DNA from: Erythrocercus mccallii
Lineage: Eukaryota; Chordata; Aves; Passeriformes; Dicruridae
Length of the DNA: 64,000 nucleotides
Direction: 5' to 3'
Assembly: GCA_013397435.1 (NCBI GenBank)
Contig: VZRG01002614.1
Coordinates: 1 to 64,000, forward strand
Shown here one piece after another: positions 51,901 to 64,000 of the stretch. The number at the start of each line of letters is the position of its first letter. The first letter of the stretch is position 1. A model generated the notes under the pieces. That model did not search any database. It was given only the letters and a program-made list of their open reading frames with translations, and was not told the DNA's origin. Position numbers and translations under genes: made by a program.

Positions 51901-52061
51901 AGAGAAAATTAAATCTGAGTGGGAAGTATAGTTGCTGATAGAGAAGATTTTACCTGCAGAGGAGCACAGGTACTGCCAAAGCAGATTTTATCTGCTTGCT
52001 AACAGAAAAGATTTTACCTGGTAGTGAAATGCAACTATTGACAAAGAAGATTCCACTCAGC
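51901..52061. repeat. Degenerate minisatellite, five copies of a ~19-bp core
   Basis: A core resembling AGAGAAGATTTTACCTGC occurs at 51901-51920, 51940-51957, 51977-51995, 52001-52020 and 52041-52061. Start-to-start spacings are about 39, 37, 24 and 40 bases, suggesting a ~39-bp unit with one internal deletion. Bases between cores are also partly related (GTTGCTGATA and GCAACTATTGACA before cores 2 and 5). It is old and diverged, and part of it is read as a minus-strand open frame (51950-52351) that has no family resemblance. Confidence 0.65.
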
Positions 52062-55000
52062 AGCTGAACTACTGTGGCACATAAAACTTTTTCTGTCCGA
52101 CACTGCACATAAATTTTTTGTCTCCATTTTAAGATAAAATCTAGGGGAAAAAGAAAAAAAAAAGGAAGTTGCTGATAAAGCTTGTGTGAATATGTGATGG
52201 GAAAGAGTTCACTGGCTGTGGCATAAACATTCACCAGATGAGAAACTGGCCCAGTTACATATGACAGACACAAATAAAAGCACTGCTTCTTGGAGCAGGA
52301 GCCAAAACACTCCCAAACTCCAGAGAGGTAACTTTCTATGCAAAATTTCACATCAACACTGTAATGATTCCATTTTTTAGAGCAGTGGTGGAAAGATGGA
52401 TGCTCGGGTGTTATTGCTGCAGAACCAGGATGACCTGCACACCAGGGAAACCAAGAGCCCCAAAGCAGCCTTAGCTCGTGTGTGTCTGTTTTTCAGCTTT
52501 GGCTTCCTAAAGCAGCCACACATTTTGCTTCTCCAGCGTGTTTTGTGAGGTGAATGTGTGAGTGCAGGCTCTATCCGTGTGGGCACAAAGTCTCTGTGCA
52601 TCCAGGAATCCCCTTGGAAGGCACAAATACACCCTTGGCCACACAGGGATGTGTGGGCAGCTGGCAGAGCAGAGCAAGAAGTGGTAAAGTCTGAAGAAAT
52701 GTCACATTATTTAAGGGACAGGAATTGATTGGTGTTAAAGAACTTTGTCTTTCTAAATACATGAATTGTTTGATTTCATGGGTCTCAGGAAGATTTCTAC
52801 TTCCCTACCACTCCTCAGCCACTTGCTCCAGTGCTTTATTTTTCAGAAAAATGCAGAACTGCAAGATAACCACGTATCTCCCAGAATGCAAAATGTACAT
52901 ATAAAAGACATTCCCCACTATCCTGGGTTTCAGATTCTTTCCACGTAGGCTATTGAAAGAGATGAAAATGGATAAATGTGTAGCCACCAATGGCGTCCGC
53001 CTCTCACTTTATAGAGAGCCACCATTTCATTAAGTTTGAAGTTTTTGAAATAATATAATCATAATGAAAGAAAGGAAATAAAATCCTCAGAAAGTTCTCA
53101 AAGGAGTATTAAAAGATGAGATTTGAATAAGACTGATCAAATGTTGGAATGGAAGATGCAGATAGGTCATAAGCCTTTGCTTTTTTGATTGCCCATATTG
53201 TCTCGAAACTGTTCAGCAGAACAAAGAGTTTTGTGGATGAAAGACTGGTGTGAAGAAACATGAATGTCAACTTGAGTTCTGAAAGACAGTCTGCTAATGA
53301 AATATTCTAAAAGTCATTTTCAAGGTGGTAGAAAGTTCTCACTGATCTGCATCAATGCTTCTGATAAAAAGCATCAAATAGTTATGCAAGTATTGGCTTT
53401 TAGGTCTGAGAAAATAAAGCAATGCTTCTATGATTACAAACGTTGCAGCGACGTGTTTAGTTTTGATACTTTTTGGGGATTAAAAATAATAATTAGGATG
53501 TTGTTTAGTTTCTAGTTTAGGCATACAAAACCATTCTGGATCAGTTAATTTTCAATATAACAAAATTATATAATGTAGAGTGAAAATGAGTATACTGAAA
53601 ATAAAGACAGATCCTAAATGCATTTTTAGTTCAAGGAAAAATAAAACCACACTATTTGTTTGTGCAATAAATAAAATAAGTATAATTTGAGACAAACAGT
53701 AAATAATACATTTGGCTGCTCCTAGTAGGATAGACTTCTGAATCTGACACTGTGTGATATTTAATAGCTTCTTCATAATAGGAATTCATAAGACAGAGAG
53801 ATCTAAAAGCAGTAAACATATTTCCAACAGTTCTAGGTGAGCAGATCTAATTAAATTTTGGAATATGAAAGCCTCTGAAGTAGTGCTGCCAATTCCTATC
53901 TTCTACAGGGATTTTCTTGCATGCTCGAACTAGCTTCTAAAAAACTTCCTTTATCTCTGAGCTCTTGTAGGGCCAAATTTTACCAGCGCTGAAGCTGACA
54001 AAGGGGAGGTGTCCCGTACCCGCAGTGGCCATGGTGCCCCTGGCACTCTGAGATGTGACCCCCAGCCGGGCAGGGAGGCTGAGCTGGCACACACAAGGCA
54101 AGGTGGAAAACACCCAAAGGGAAATTTAGAGCAATTATTTTTTTTGCTTTAAGGGCAAGCTATGGGAGCAAGAAGCAGTGCTGCCTGTAGTTACCTAAAG
54201 CCAGCAGGGCCTGTTCCTCTCAGGGACAGGACAGTCACCGCAGGGTTCAGGTGGCTGAGGCACCTCTGCACTCAGCTGTGCCCACCCCGCGCTGCCTTCC
54301 AGCAGCAAGGGGCCCCAAACCCTCTGAGGCACGGGAACCCAGTGGCAGGTTCAGAATAGGCAGCCCATGAACCAGCAGGGGGTGGAATGTTACAGAATTA
54401 ACTTGCAGTATTCATTTATTTGTCAAATAGAGTGGAAGGAGAGGTGGTTCAAACTCAGCCCAGTAATTAACACACCGTAAGAAGCGAGAGAGCTCCTGTC
54501 AGAGTGGCTGCAATCCTGCCCCCAGTACTTTCCAGAAACCCCCGGTGACAAAGTGAAGGCTACTGAAAAACAGGGCAGGGTCCTCCCAACCCCATCTTGC
54601 TTAAGCTGTTTCACAGTATAGGAAAGAAATCAAGTTTGAGTAAGTCAGAACGGAGGAACGAGAGATCTGATTCAATGGTCCTCGTGAGTCCCAACTCAAG
54701 AGTATTCTGTGAGTATTCTGTTATTCTCAGCAAGTGAAGGTAAACAAAGTGGTGAGGTGTCTAGCTCTGCCGTTACCCTCAAAGGCGCATTCTGAAGAGC
54801 TGCCAAGTCAAGACCTTTCATACCTTAAATCTCAGGCGAAGGCCCTTAGCTTTTGCTGTCACAGTCTGGGGACCCGGGCTCGTATGAAAGCTCTGAGCTC
54901 TCCACACAGGCAGCCTCATTTTAGTGATGCCAATCTCACGAAAATTTGGCTTTAAATCTCCAACACACAGCCCTTTCCTTTTGTTTCTATTTTGAAAGTG

Positions 55001-57000
55001 TCATATATACATGTCTTGTGCGAGTTACAGCTCCAGCTTTTATTCCTCGGGTCACTCTTTTCCTTTCGATTGCGGCAGGGCGTGGGTTCTTTGTTCCCAA
55101 ACAATTCAGCCAGGTTTCAAAGAGATAATGCACATTGTATGCTAACTCTGCGCTGCCTTTTATCACTCATCCCCTTGGAAACAGGAAATGCCTGGCTGTT
55201 TTTGGCTGCCCTCCCTCATGATTTAGAAGAAGAACCGTAGGAAGGCTTTGCTGAATGGCCTTTGATTTTCTGTCAATGCAGTTTTGCCAGAATTTTAACC
55301 GAGGTCCCAAAAGTAGAAATAAAACATTTCTCTGCTCCATCAGTCAGTCCCTGGACAAGCCTTAGAAACTGAAAATCTGTTTACAACAAAGATATCATAA
55401 CCCTTTGAATACTTAATAAGAATGATAACAAAACAAGTAACTCTTTGTTTAAAGCTAGTTAAAGTGCAACTCTCCTGTTCTGACTCTAGATGAACAAATA
55501 AAAGCCAAAGGTAGGTTACAGTTTATATTTTAAAGTTACTTGGCCTTTTTCTTAAAACCAGTCCTAAATGAAATGTTTAACTCTCTCTTCAAATGTGTGA
55601 CACCATCCATCACAATTTTATAGTTAGACACATAATAATGTATAATCTCAGCTGGCTGTCCACTTGTAAAAATGGGAATAGACTTCAAGAAATAAGCAAT
55701 TTCCCAACAGAAAATTGGAAATTCTGCCAACCAATTCCAGGTGACCTGCCATCAATCAGTGTTAAATTCTCCCCAGCTATTGCTGAAGGGTATTGCCATT
55801 ACTGACGGGCTTCACCTGGTGACTAATGGTATATAACAAACACGTTCAAGAACTATAGAAATCCTAAGAATCTGTAATTGTCAGTTAACTTCCAGCAAAG
55901 ACCTTCTCAGGCAATTCAGAAAGAGAGTGAGATTTCTATTACTTCAAAACTACTCATTTTTATTATAATGCTTTTTTTAAAAAATCAGAATGACTAGATG
56001 CCATGAAACTAAATTAAATCAGACTGCAAAACACTTATTTGTTGCAAAATAATTTCATGTAACTACTTTGCTGTATGCAGTGAATATGTGCTAATATGAC
56101 AATTACTATAGGCCTGGACTTATATTCAAGTTTCTCAAAAAACTTTGTGTGATTAATAATTATGATTAATGTTTGAAGTATGCTGTTCCAGGGTAATAGT
56201 TTCCTTCATTTGCCAGAGTATACATTTAGAATTAAGTATTCAAGTGCTGTGGTTACTCATGTAAAGCCCCTGTGTAGCTATGATTTACTTTACAGGTGAG
56301 AAACATGCTGCAAACAAGAAATCCTGACTCTGTTTGACCAGTACCAGAGAGGCAGAGGGAAATGATGATGGATTTGTTACATGGAATCTCCAAGATAGGG
56401 AAATTGGGTTTTCACAGTTGTCAAAACCATAATCTGTCAAGGTTTAAAGCTCTTTGTGAAATATAGAAACTTGAATTTCTACTGAACTTTCAGATTAAAA
56501 AATAAAATAAATTTGAAAAAAGTAGTTGGAAGTACTTCTGGGCTCACCTTGGAATTGGATCAGGTCAAGAAATCTCCTGTCCCTAACAACCCTTTCAAAG
56601 TCACTAATCCTGAGTTTAAAGGTCCACAGGACTATACAGAGCTCCATTGCATCATTCTGCTCATCTGATTTCCATGGGACACTCATAGGGATGGAGAAAA
56701 GGACATGATATTAACAGGACTAATATTTATACAACCTGCAACAAGATGGGTAATTAATCATGTGTTGGAGGGCCAAGAGATAGCAGTACCAGAAAAATTT
56801 TATTTTTTTATCCTAACTAAATCTGCTTCATGCTGTGCTGTGTTAGTGTAATAATGATGGGGTTCTAAGAGAGAGAGTGCGACATTTTAATTCATGGTAA
56901 AATGCTGTATTGTTCATAGTTCTAATGTCCATGGGATGCTGAGCCACTCCTCAAAATAATGCAAACCAACAAATAAAATGGTAATGAAAATATTTTATAT
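52062..57000. other. Unassigned single-copy DNA, largely AT-rich
   Basis: No gene recognised. The segments 53000-53900 and 55840-56500 are AT-rich with few open frames. The segment 53980-54350 is GC-richer with a few CpGs but is not a CpG island. No transposon was recognised. Confidence 0.5.
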
Positions 57001-60000
57001 GCATTCAGCATCTGCTTTGTCCAAAAAGCTGGAAGACAATGAAGACAGGGAAAGAGATGTGAGCAGAAAAGGTCTTTAGATCCCTGATAATGTGCAAAGT
57101 AAGAGGCTTGCTCATGCCCTTCACCACAGCTCAGATAAAATGTAGACAGAAGAAGATATCTCTGCGTAGAAAGAGACATCTGGATTTTCCCTGTGTGCGT
57201 GCAACAGTGGAGATTTCATCCTCTGGGATGCCTGTGGCTTAGGAGCTCTGGTTTTGTTCTTGACCCATCCTGTGCAGCCCTCTCATGCCTTGCCCAGCCA
57301 GCAGCAACAAGAGCTGAGCCCTTGGTTCTCCAGAGTCACTGCTGGGAGCAGAAATCTTCCCTCCAGCACAGCCAGAGCCTTTTGCTTTCAGATGATGTCA
57401 CCTGATTCACTTGGTCAGGGTTTGCTTCTTGGTGAGCAGATTAAATGCAGAAAAACCAATTTTCAGAAGAGCAGCCAGCTTCTCAGTAAATGCAGGGCTT
57501 GCTATGATGGGCTGCAAAGTCACCATGCACATCCTTTTCTGTTCAAAACCCCCATCCTGGAGTGCTGGCACTCCCAGGTCAGTGCCAGGGAGGCCAATTC
57601 TGGGAGTAGGTGTTGGTTATGAATATTGGACTGCAGTAATGCTGAGTTCTTAATGCCTAAATTTGGGAGATGCTCAGCATTTCATAAAATTCTGTGAATA
57701 ATCAGGTCATCTTTGCAGCTTTCCCACTGCATCCCTCCATCAGAGAGGTGTTACCTAAAGCCATTGTACAGATGAAGTATAAAATGGAGATGTGCTGTGA
57801 AAGAAGAATTAGTATCAGGAGTGGGTTTCAGTCCCTTTGACATTCTCAGAAATAACAAGTCCCTTCCTCTCCACAACTCCTGTGCTCTCTCTGGGTGCTT
57901 AACATAATTTATAAAAGAAATCGTCTTACATTTTCAAAGTAGAGTCTTAAAATAGCCTTAAATACTTAATGGCAGATTGAAAGACTGGGGAATAAAAGCA
58001 GAGATATTGAACAAAATAGCATCTAAGATACTAATTTAATTACCAAGCCTCCTCTAAGGGCTGGGTAACTGATCTGTGGTAGCATGGACCTAATTTTCCC
58101 CCTCAAGTTGGGAACAGAGAGAAAGCAAATGACATGATCTCTCATTCTCTAGATATCTATCAGGGAACACTGTATTGCTGTATTTCACAGAACAATGGTC
58201 CTTCAAGTTTAGTATCTTGTCTCAAGACATGTTTTCTGAGAGTACAGTCACTAATGAAACTTATTGAGAGACTTCAAACTGAACATATAGTAGATTTAAA
58301 ATTAGATTTGCCTTTGAAATCACATTTTCTGGGATAATTGCTCTTTTTAAAAATTTTAAAGGCAGTGTAAAAACTACTTCTGTTTTCTGAGCTAGACCCT
58401 ATCTTATTAGATACTGGAAGACTCCCTGTCATGAAGCAGCCTTAAATATTTCCAATCAGTTCAGTAACTCCCCATAAAAATACTGATATTCAATTCCAAA
58501 AGACTTCTTGCAAAACTTGGACTTTGGTTATTTGGATTACTTTAAAACAAGCAAAATGCAAGCATTTCTCTCATTACTGTAACAATATTACTGTTAATAC
58601 TCAGGAGTATTAACGCATTTCAGCAGACTGAAGTTTTCAAAGCTCTCAAATTCTGACCATGAAAATTCCGTGAGCAAAGGATGAATTCTCAGTGGTTGTT
58701 CCTGGGTAAGTCCTGCTGATTACACAGGAATAGCAGGAGTGTAAACCAGGTGATTCAGATACACTCCTAAAGAGATTCACTTCTGTAACAGATCTGTGTA
58801 CAACGGGATATATTCAAGAGATAACCCTAAAAAAGATCCTCTTATGAATACTTGTGCCAAAATTCACAGCAACAGCTCGGGCAAATGTATTCTACTGAGC
58901 AGGAAGAAAACTTGGCCTGTGCATGCTGACATCTGAAAGTAGAAATAAGCAGGGGTTTTCATAGGGTTTTCATTTTTCCTGCATTAGACAGAGTTGCCTC
59001 AGAAATGCAAAGACCTAGCATTGGTTATGACAAATAGTAATTAAAAGTGCTCAAGCCTGGAGGTGTGTGTTCACTTCCAGCTTCTCTGAAGCTCTCACAA
59101 AGCCCACCAGGCTTTTCAGGTCTGTCCCAAACTGTTCACACATGGTGCACCAGCATTGGTGTCTCTGCTGCTCCTGAGTCGTGGCACACAGGAAAGGCAC
59201 CCCAAGGAAATATGGACTGTGGATTGCTGACAAAAATCAGTGTATACAAAAAACTACAGGAAATCGGGCTCCTTGCACCTACAGGTCAGAGCTTTCTATC
59301 TGACAAGTCTCACAGTAAATGATTATGGGAACTATAGGAATACTTAGCAGTTTATCACTGTGAAGAATTCTGCCATGTCTGTAACACCAGAAAAATTGCT
59401 GATAAACCTTAGGGTGTGATAAGGAGTTTAACTCAGGTATTTCTCTCAGAGTATCTAGATTTCCTGCAGGGGTAAATTGTGACACCTGTATCCATTCTTA
59501 GTAGAACCTCACTTCATGATTTTTCTCAGTGACTTAATAGACTCACTCATTGAAGGGTTTCCTAGAGGTGTCTGGAGGCCCATAAAAAAGCCCCCACTTT
59601 TTAATGCACAAAAACTGCTTTCCAAATACTTCCTCAGTTGACAGTTTCCTCATCAAAGGCAGAACAGCATAAAAAATCCCCTGTAGCATTGCCAAGCTGG
59701 AAATAAATGATTTTGGTTTTTTAAATACAAATAATGATCCGTCATTATGCACTTTGCAAGGAAGGCATTACCCTGCCTTGAAAAACACAGAAGGGAAACA
59801 ACACTGAAGTAGTTTTGATAAATGCTGTGATTCTCTAAGGAAATTTAGGAATTAGAATGCTGTTAAATGTAGCTGCTTTATTTCCTCTTTGAGTTTTCAT
59901 TCCTTCAGCAATGGAAACTGCCTTTGGGAAGACAATAGATGCAGGTCCCGTGAGTATCTGAGTGGCTTGATCATGTCCTTGTGAGCAGGCTGAGGCAGTG

Positions 60001-62763
60001 AAAGCCAGAGACACTGCAGTCCCCTGGCCTACTGCTTCTGGTAAGCTTCTTCCCAGCCTTTCAAATGAACATGCAAACAACTCTAATATTCTTCACACGC
60101 AGAGAGAAATTTCTGTCTTCAGTAAAATTTCAGAATGTGAGAGTGTATGTTCTAACCACAGATATGCTTTTTGGGAACTTGTGTGTTTTGGGCGTAATAG
60201 TAAATTTGGCCCAACCTTCTTCTCACATCACCTCCATCAGTGTCACTGCAGCTCATTTTCAACCTGCCAGACCCAGGCAATAGGAACTTGCCTCATTTTT
60301 CCAGCTGTGGCCTCCCAGCATGAGGATCCCACCAGTCTGTGTGCTGGGCACGGGGCAGCTCTGAGATTCTGGATCAGGAACTGCAATCACAAGCAAGCAG
60401 GAGTAACAAGCCCAGTGTGTGGTTTGAAGTATAACTGATAACACCTTTAATGGGGACAAGCCAATTTGGGAAAACTTCACAGCAAAAGGACACGTAGTCG
60501 TGATGGGAGACAAAACAGAGGAGAAAGTCAAGACAGTGCAACGTAAGCAGCACTGCTTTGAGAATTAAATATCAGAGGTTTTAGGGGCTGTTCATTCCAG
60601 AAATGAAGGCAATGGAAGGTTAAAGAAGGGAGAGGTGTTCTCTAACCCAGAACAGTGTGGCTCTCCTCATAATGGCCTTCACTGCAGTCTGCCACTGAGC
60701 CACTCACTTTCTATTCCCTCCGAGTAGGAGCTGTAGAATATTTTGTAAAGTTGCATCTTTTAAAGTTCAGAAAATAAGCAGTGAAGCAAGATGCATCTCC
60801 TTTAGAAAGAGGAATTGAACTCACCCCATGCTCCATGAAGCCATCAAGCTCATGGCTGAGCAACACATTGTTGAGTTGAATATAATGAGGCTGCTGTATA
60901 ATGTCACATTATAAAAAAACTGTGCAACACTATAAAAAAACACCCCTACTGCATTCTGATAACGCAGCTCCTTTTTCCCCTACTGAAAAAGAGTCAGAAG
61001 AAAACTAGGAAATGGATTCAGGCATAGCAATCCTAATTAGTCAGTTTTCAGTCAAAATATATGCACTGAACACAAGTGAGATTCTTTAGAGATTATCAGA
61101 AATTAAGTATATGAATTGCACATGCTGTTCTAAACAGCTCTTTCTTCACCATAAATTAACACAGCTAGAGAGAGCAAAATCATGGTCATTTGATTGTTAA
61201 AATATTATTTTTATAAAGTTAAAAGAATTAACACTTCATTTACCATTTCACTAGTTGAGTGCAATTCTTTAGCCTTGAAAACTCTATTAGAAGAGGAATT
61301 CAACCTAAATTCTAAGTAGTTAACATCTGAAATGGATGTTGAGCTTAATTATTAATTCATAATCATGAATTTGAGGCATCTTTGATTATCCCTAACTTAA
61401 ATAGACATAAGAGTGACAATGAATCAAGCCTTAATTTTTTTCCTGGCCTTATATGTCTGAAATTTGGAGGCTTACCTTAAGAATAACCATTCAAGGACAC
61501 AAACATTTGCTTGGTACACTGCAATGAATATGGAGTAAGGAAGAAAAAATAAGAGAACTCCTCCACATCTCCAATCAGAGGTGTGCCTGATGACCAGTGC
61601 CATTCTCCTGTGCAGAAATCCATTCCTTGTTTACAGTTTGTGCTTGGCCACTTTTTAATCTCATTTATTTGAAAATTGTAAATCTGTAGTCTTTTACATC
61701 TCACCTTTTTAGGGGAAGGAAGAAAACCAACAACCAGGACACTCTGGCAGAGCCCTGGAAAGAGCAGCTCAGCCATGCACAGCACAGGAGGTTGATGCAG
61801 AGCTTTCCCAGGGCCATGCCATGGATTTATCCTCTTCCTTGGGGCTTCCTGGTACACAACAAGCACAGGTCAGTACTGATCTCTGCCCCATTCCATGTCA
61901 GACAAGAAGATTTAGTTTGTTCTGTGCCTTAATAGGTACCAGGCTGTGGACTGTGAAAGGCAAGTGTTGATATGAAATTTTTAAGAGACTCCTCATAATG
62001 AAGCAGTACTAGTGACACAGATCTTCTAATCAGACATTTAGTAATTTTGCTTTGCAGCTTGGAAAATGTATTTCATTTAAATTCACCTCCTAGGAGCTGT
62101 GTGTCAGGCAATTACTCTCAACCAGAAGATTTCAAAGTCCAAGCAAATTAAATGGGCTCTGTTCTTAAAGTAATACTGCCCTCAAAGCATCATTACTGTT
62201 GTTAAGAAATAGCAAACCTGAAGGCACAATTTCTGTTCCCTCCTATGAATACAGGTGCAGTTCCCATTAATGTTATTGGCAATCAGCTGTGCATATTTAC
62301 AGATTTAATGCAGAGTCTCTCTGAGTGAGGAACACACCTGAACACTCACAGTTCTGAAACAACACTACTGAAAAGGAGAACTGAGTTCAGTTTATAGAAC
62401 TCTCAGACTTTTGAATTAAATTCAAAATGTGACGGCCTGTAATGATGTTCATTCCAAATATACCCTAATATTAGGTGAGTGGAATCTGGTTTTCTTCAGG
62501 AATAGGCTCCTGAGGAAGAACAACATTGCAAGACATGGAACCAGTGAGCATTTGTCTTCCTTTGACTTACTACTGAGTGAATGTTCTTATAAAGTGCAGT
62601 AAGTCTCTCCATGTTGCTGAATTTTATTATTGGATTGCCTCCTCCCTGGAACAGAAAGTAAATTTTCGATTTTGTGACATTTAAAAGACTTGTGGTCATT
62701 TACAATCAGTTGGAACGACTATCTCAAATACAGACCAGCTGGGAGCCTGCAGATGGGTTTGGT
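57001..62763. other. Unassigned single-copy DNA
   Basis: No gene recognised. Open frames reach 146 codons (59998-60438, +) with no known relative. An imperfect ~22-bp duplication containing TATAAAAAAAC twice lies at about 60908-60943. A weak antisense MIR-like word (CCATTGTACAGATGA) occurs at 57761-57775. The segment 61000-61440 is AT-rich. Confidence 0.5.
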
Positions 62764-62957
62764 ACCAACCCATCTGCCCAGGGAAGTGGCAGAGTCACCA
62801 TCCCTAGAAGTGATTAAAAAATGTGTGGATATGGCCCTTGAGGACATGGTTTGATGATGAACATGCTGCTGGTGCTGGATTAATCATTGCACTCAATGAT
62901 CTCAAAGGTCTTTTCCAGCCTAAATTATTCTGTGATGCTATGTTCTATTTTCTATTG
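62764..62957 (+). mobile_element. CR1 LINE, 5'-truncated 3' end
   Basis: The plus-strand CR1 3' region is easy to follow: CTGCCCAGGGAAGTGGCAGA near 62775, GTCACCATCCCTAGAAGTG near 62795, GAGGACATGGTTTGATG near 62840, CTCAATGATCTCAAAGGTC near 62893, and TTTTCCAGCCTAAATTATTC near 62911. The octamer tail follows (ATTCTGTG at 62927-62934, ATGCTATG at 62935-62942, then decayed TTCTATT units). The sequence type differs from the 10.7 kb copy and keeps the end of ORF2, so it is another CR1 subfamily. It is moderately diverged and carries no functional frame. Confidence 0.92.
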
Positions 62958-64000
62958 TGTTGCTATTTCCCAGTCTGAGTTTCAGAGCTCTGGATTGCCA
63001 AAGATCCAGAGGCATATGTAGAGCAGAATAATGGAAAGGAGGTCAGTTGGCACTTTAGAAATTTCTCCTTTTTACTTATATTTATTTACTGCCACTTAAA
63101 AGCTTTCAGAACAATGTAGAAGTGTCCAGATCCCTTTTTAAACCCAGGCTCCCTGTCAGCCAAGTGGCACTGAAAATTTTATTCAAAGTGGCTTTTCCAA
63201 GTATACACAAAAAGCATCTGATGATGGTCCTTGGGCACTGTCCTAACTATAGGAGAGGTCAAACTGAGCTGAATAGAACTCTTTATGTTACTGAAGTTAA
63301 AAGTAGGAGAAACACCTCCCTAAATGGGGAGCATGTTGCCAGAATTGCACCCAGAATGAAAGGAATTCCAGCCTTGAATATTGTTTTTCTGCCTCCCATG
63401 CTTTCAAACAAGCAGCATAAAATACACATAAATATAGGCAAACAGATGTAAATAACCTGTCCAAATAATTCTGTAAAGCACTTTCTTTGTGCAGCATGCC
63501 AAAATCCTCTCCCAAGCATGGGTTTTGTAAAGGATGTTACCCCTCATTAGTTTAAGTTAACTCTTGTTAGAGACTAGAATGGGAATTCTGCGGGGCAGAT
63601 TATCTGTCTGTCGTACTTTCAGAGCAGCTACTGTCAGAGACTGGGTATTGGAGCAGCAAGAATTTGGGCCAGATGCCAGTTTTTATGCTCCTACAGTAGT
63701 TTTGCCTCCATTTGCTCATGATATTCAGTGAAGTTCGTCTGTTTCAAGACAGCACAATATCAAGTACTCAGTCACTGACTCCAATTAAATCTCTGCTTCA
63801 AACCAACTCTTTCCACTCACTTTTCATTCTTGCTCCTTGATTGTTTCACTTGCAAATAGAAAATAAACAGTTCATTGTTATTGAACCAAACTCTTGTAAG
63901 CACAGTGACACAGCAGCAGCCTCTCTCAATGATTTAAGAAGATAGTTAATATATTTTATTGTGTGTAATGCAATGGGGCCTTGACATTTAGCCATTAGTG
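62958..64000. other. Unassigned single-copy DNA to window end
   Basis: No gene recognised. The 109-codon open frame (63122-63451, +) is overlapped by minus-strand frames, has no family resemblance and shows no intron-exon context. The window edge means a larger feature could continue to the right. Confidence 0.5.

Noticed and set aside
57755..57830. Antisense MIR-like word CCATTGTACAGATGA
   Set aside because: Only about 15 bases match and the rest of the expected element does not follow.

Overview
The window looks like intergenic or deep intronic DNA from a bird, most likely a songbird (passerine). The repeat content points there. It holds several truncated CR1 LINE copies with the ATTCTATG-type tail typical of birds, a retroviral LTR whose sequence resembles passerine families, and a second solo LTR. 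I recognise no Alu, L1 or other mammalian repeats. Base composition is moderately AT-rich and CpG-poor.

I found no protein-coding gene, tRNA or rRNA that I can support. The open frames are short (the longest is 184 codons), overlap on both strands, and match no family I recognise. None sits between convincing splice signals in a way that suggests a conserved exon. The annotation is therefore mostly repeats, structural motifs and unassigned single-copy sequence.

Layout, left to right: single-copy DNA with a small perfect hairpin (5.2 kb) and a trinucleotide microsatellite (6.45 kb); a + strand CR1 tail (10.7 kb); a 39-base T tract followed by sequence that may be a retrocopied 3' UTR and by two overlapping perfect hairpins (13.95-14.4 kb); a - strand CR1 with an unusual 16-bp repeated tail (16.8 kb); a - strand LTR (19.45-19.9 kb); a pre-miRNA-like hairpin (20.8 kb); a short - strand CR1 (28.4 kb); a possible MIR/L2-type relic (35.8 kb); an old, heavily decayed + strand CR1 with part of the reverse transcriptase reading region (39.0-39.66 kb); a well-bounded + strand solo LTR with a perfect target-site duplication (44.8-45.3 kb); a long AT-rich single-copy tract (48.7-49.6 kb); a (CCCTT)n array containing a 50-base assembly gap (49.8-50.0 kb); a degenerate minisatellite (51.9-52.06 kb); and a + strand CR1 tail (62.8 kb).

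Nothing here resembles a new multi-gene system. The best leads are the 20.8 kb hairpin, the T-tract/retrocopy candidate with its adjacent hairpins, the clean solo LTR, and AT-rich single-copy stretches that could be conserved regulatory DNA. All need comparative data that I could not consult.
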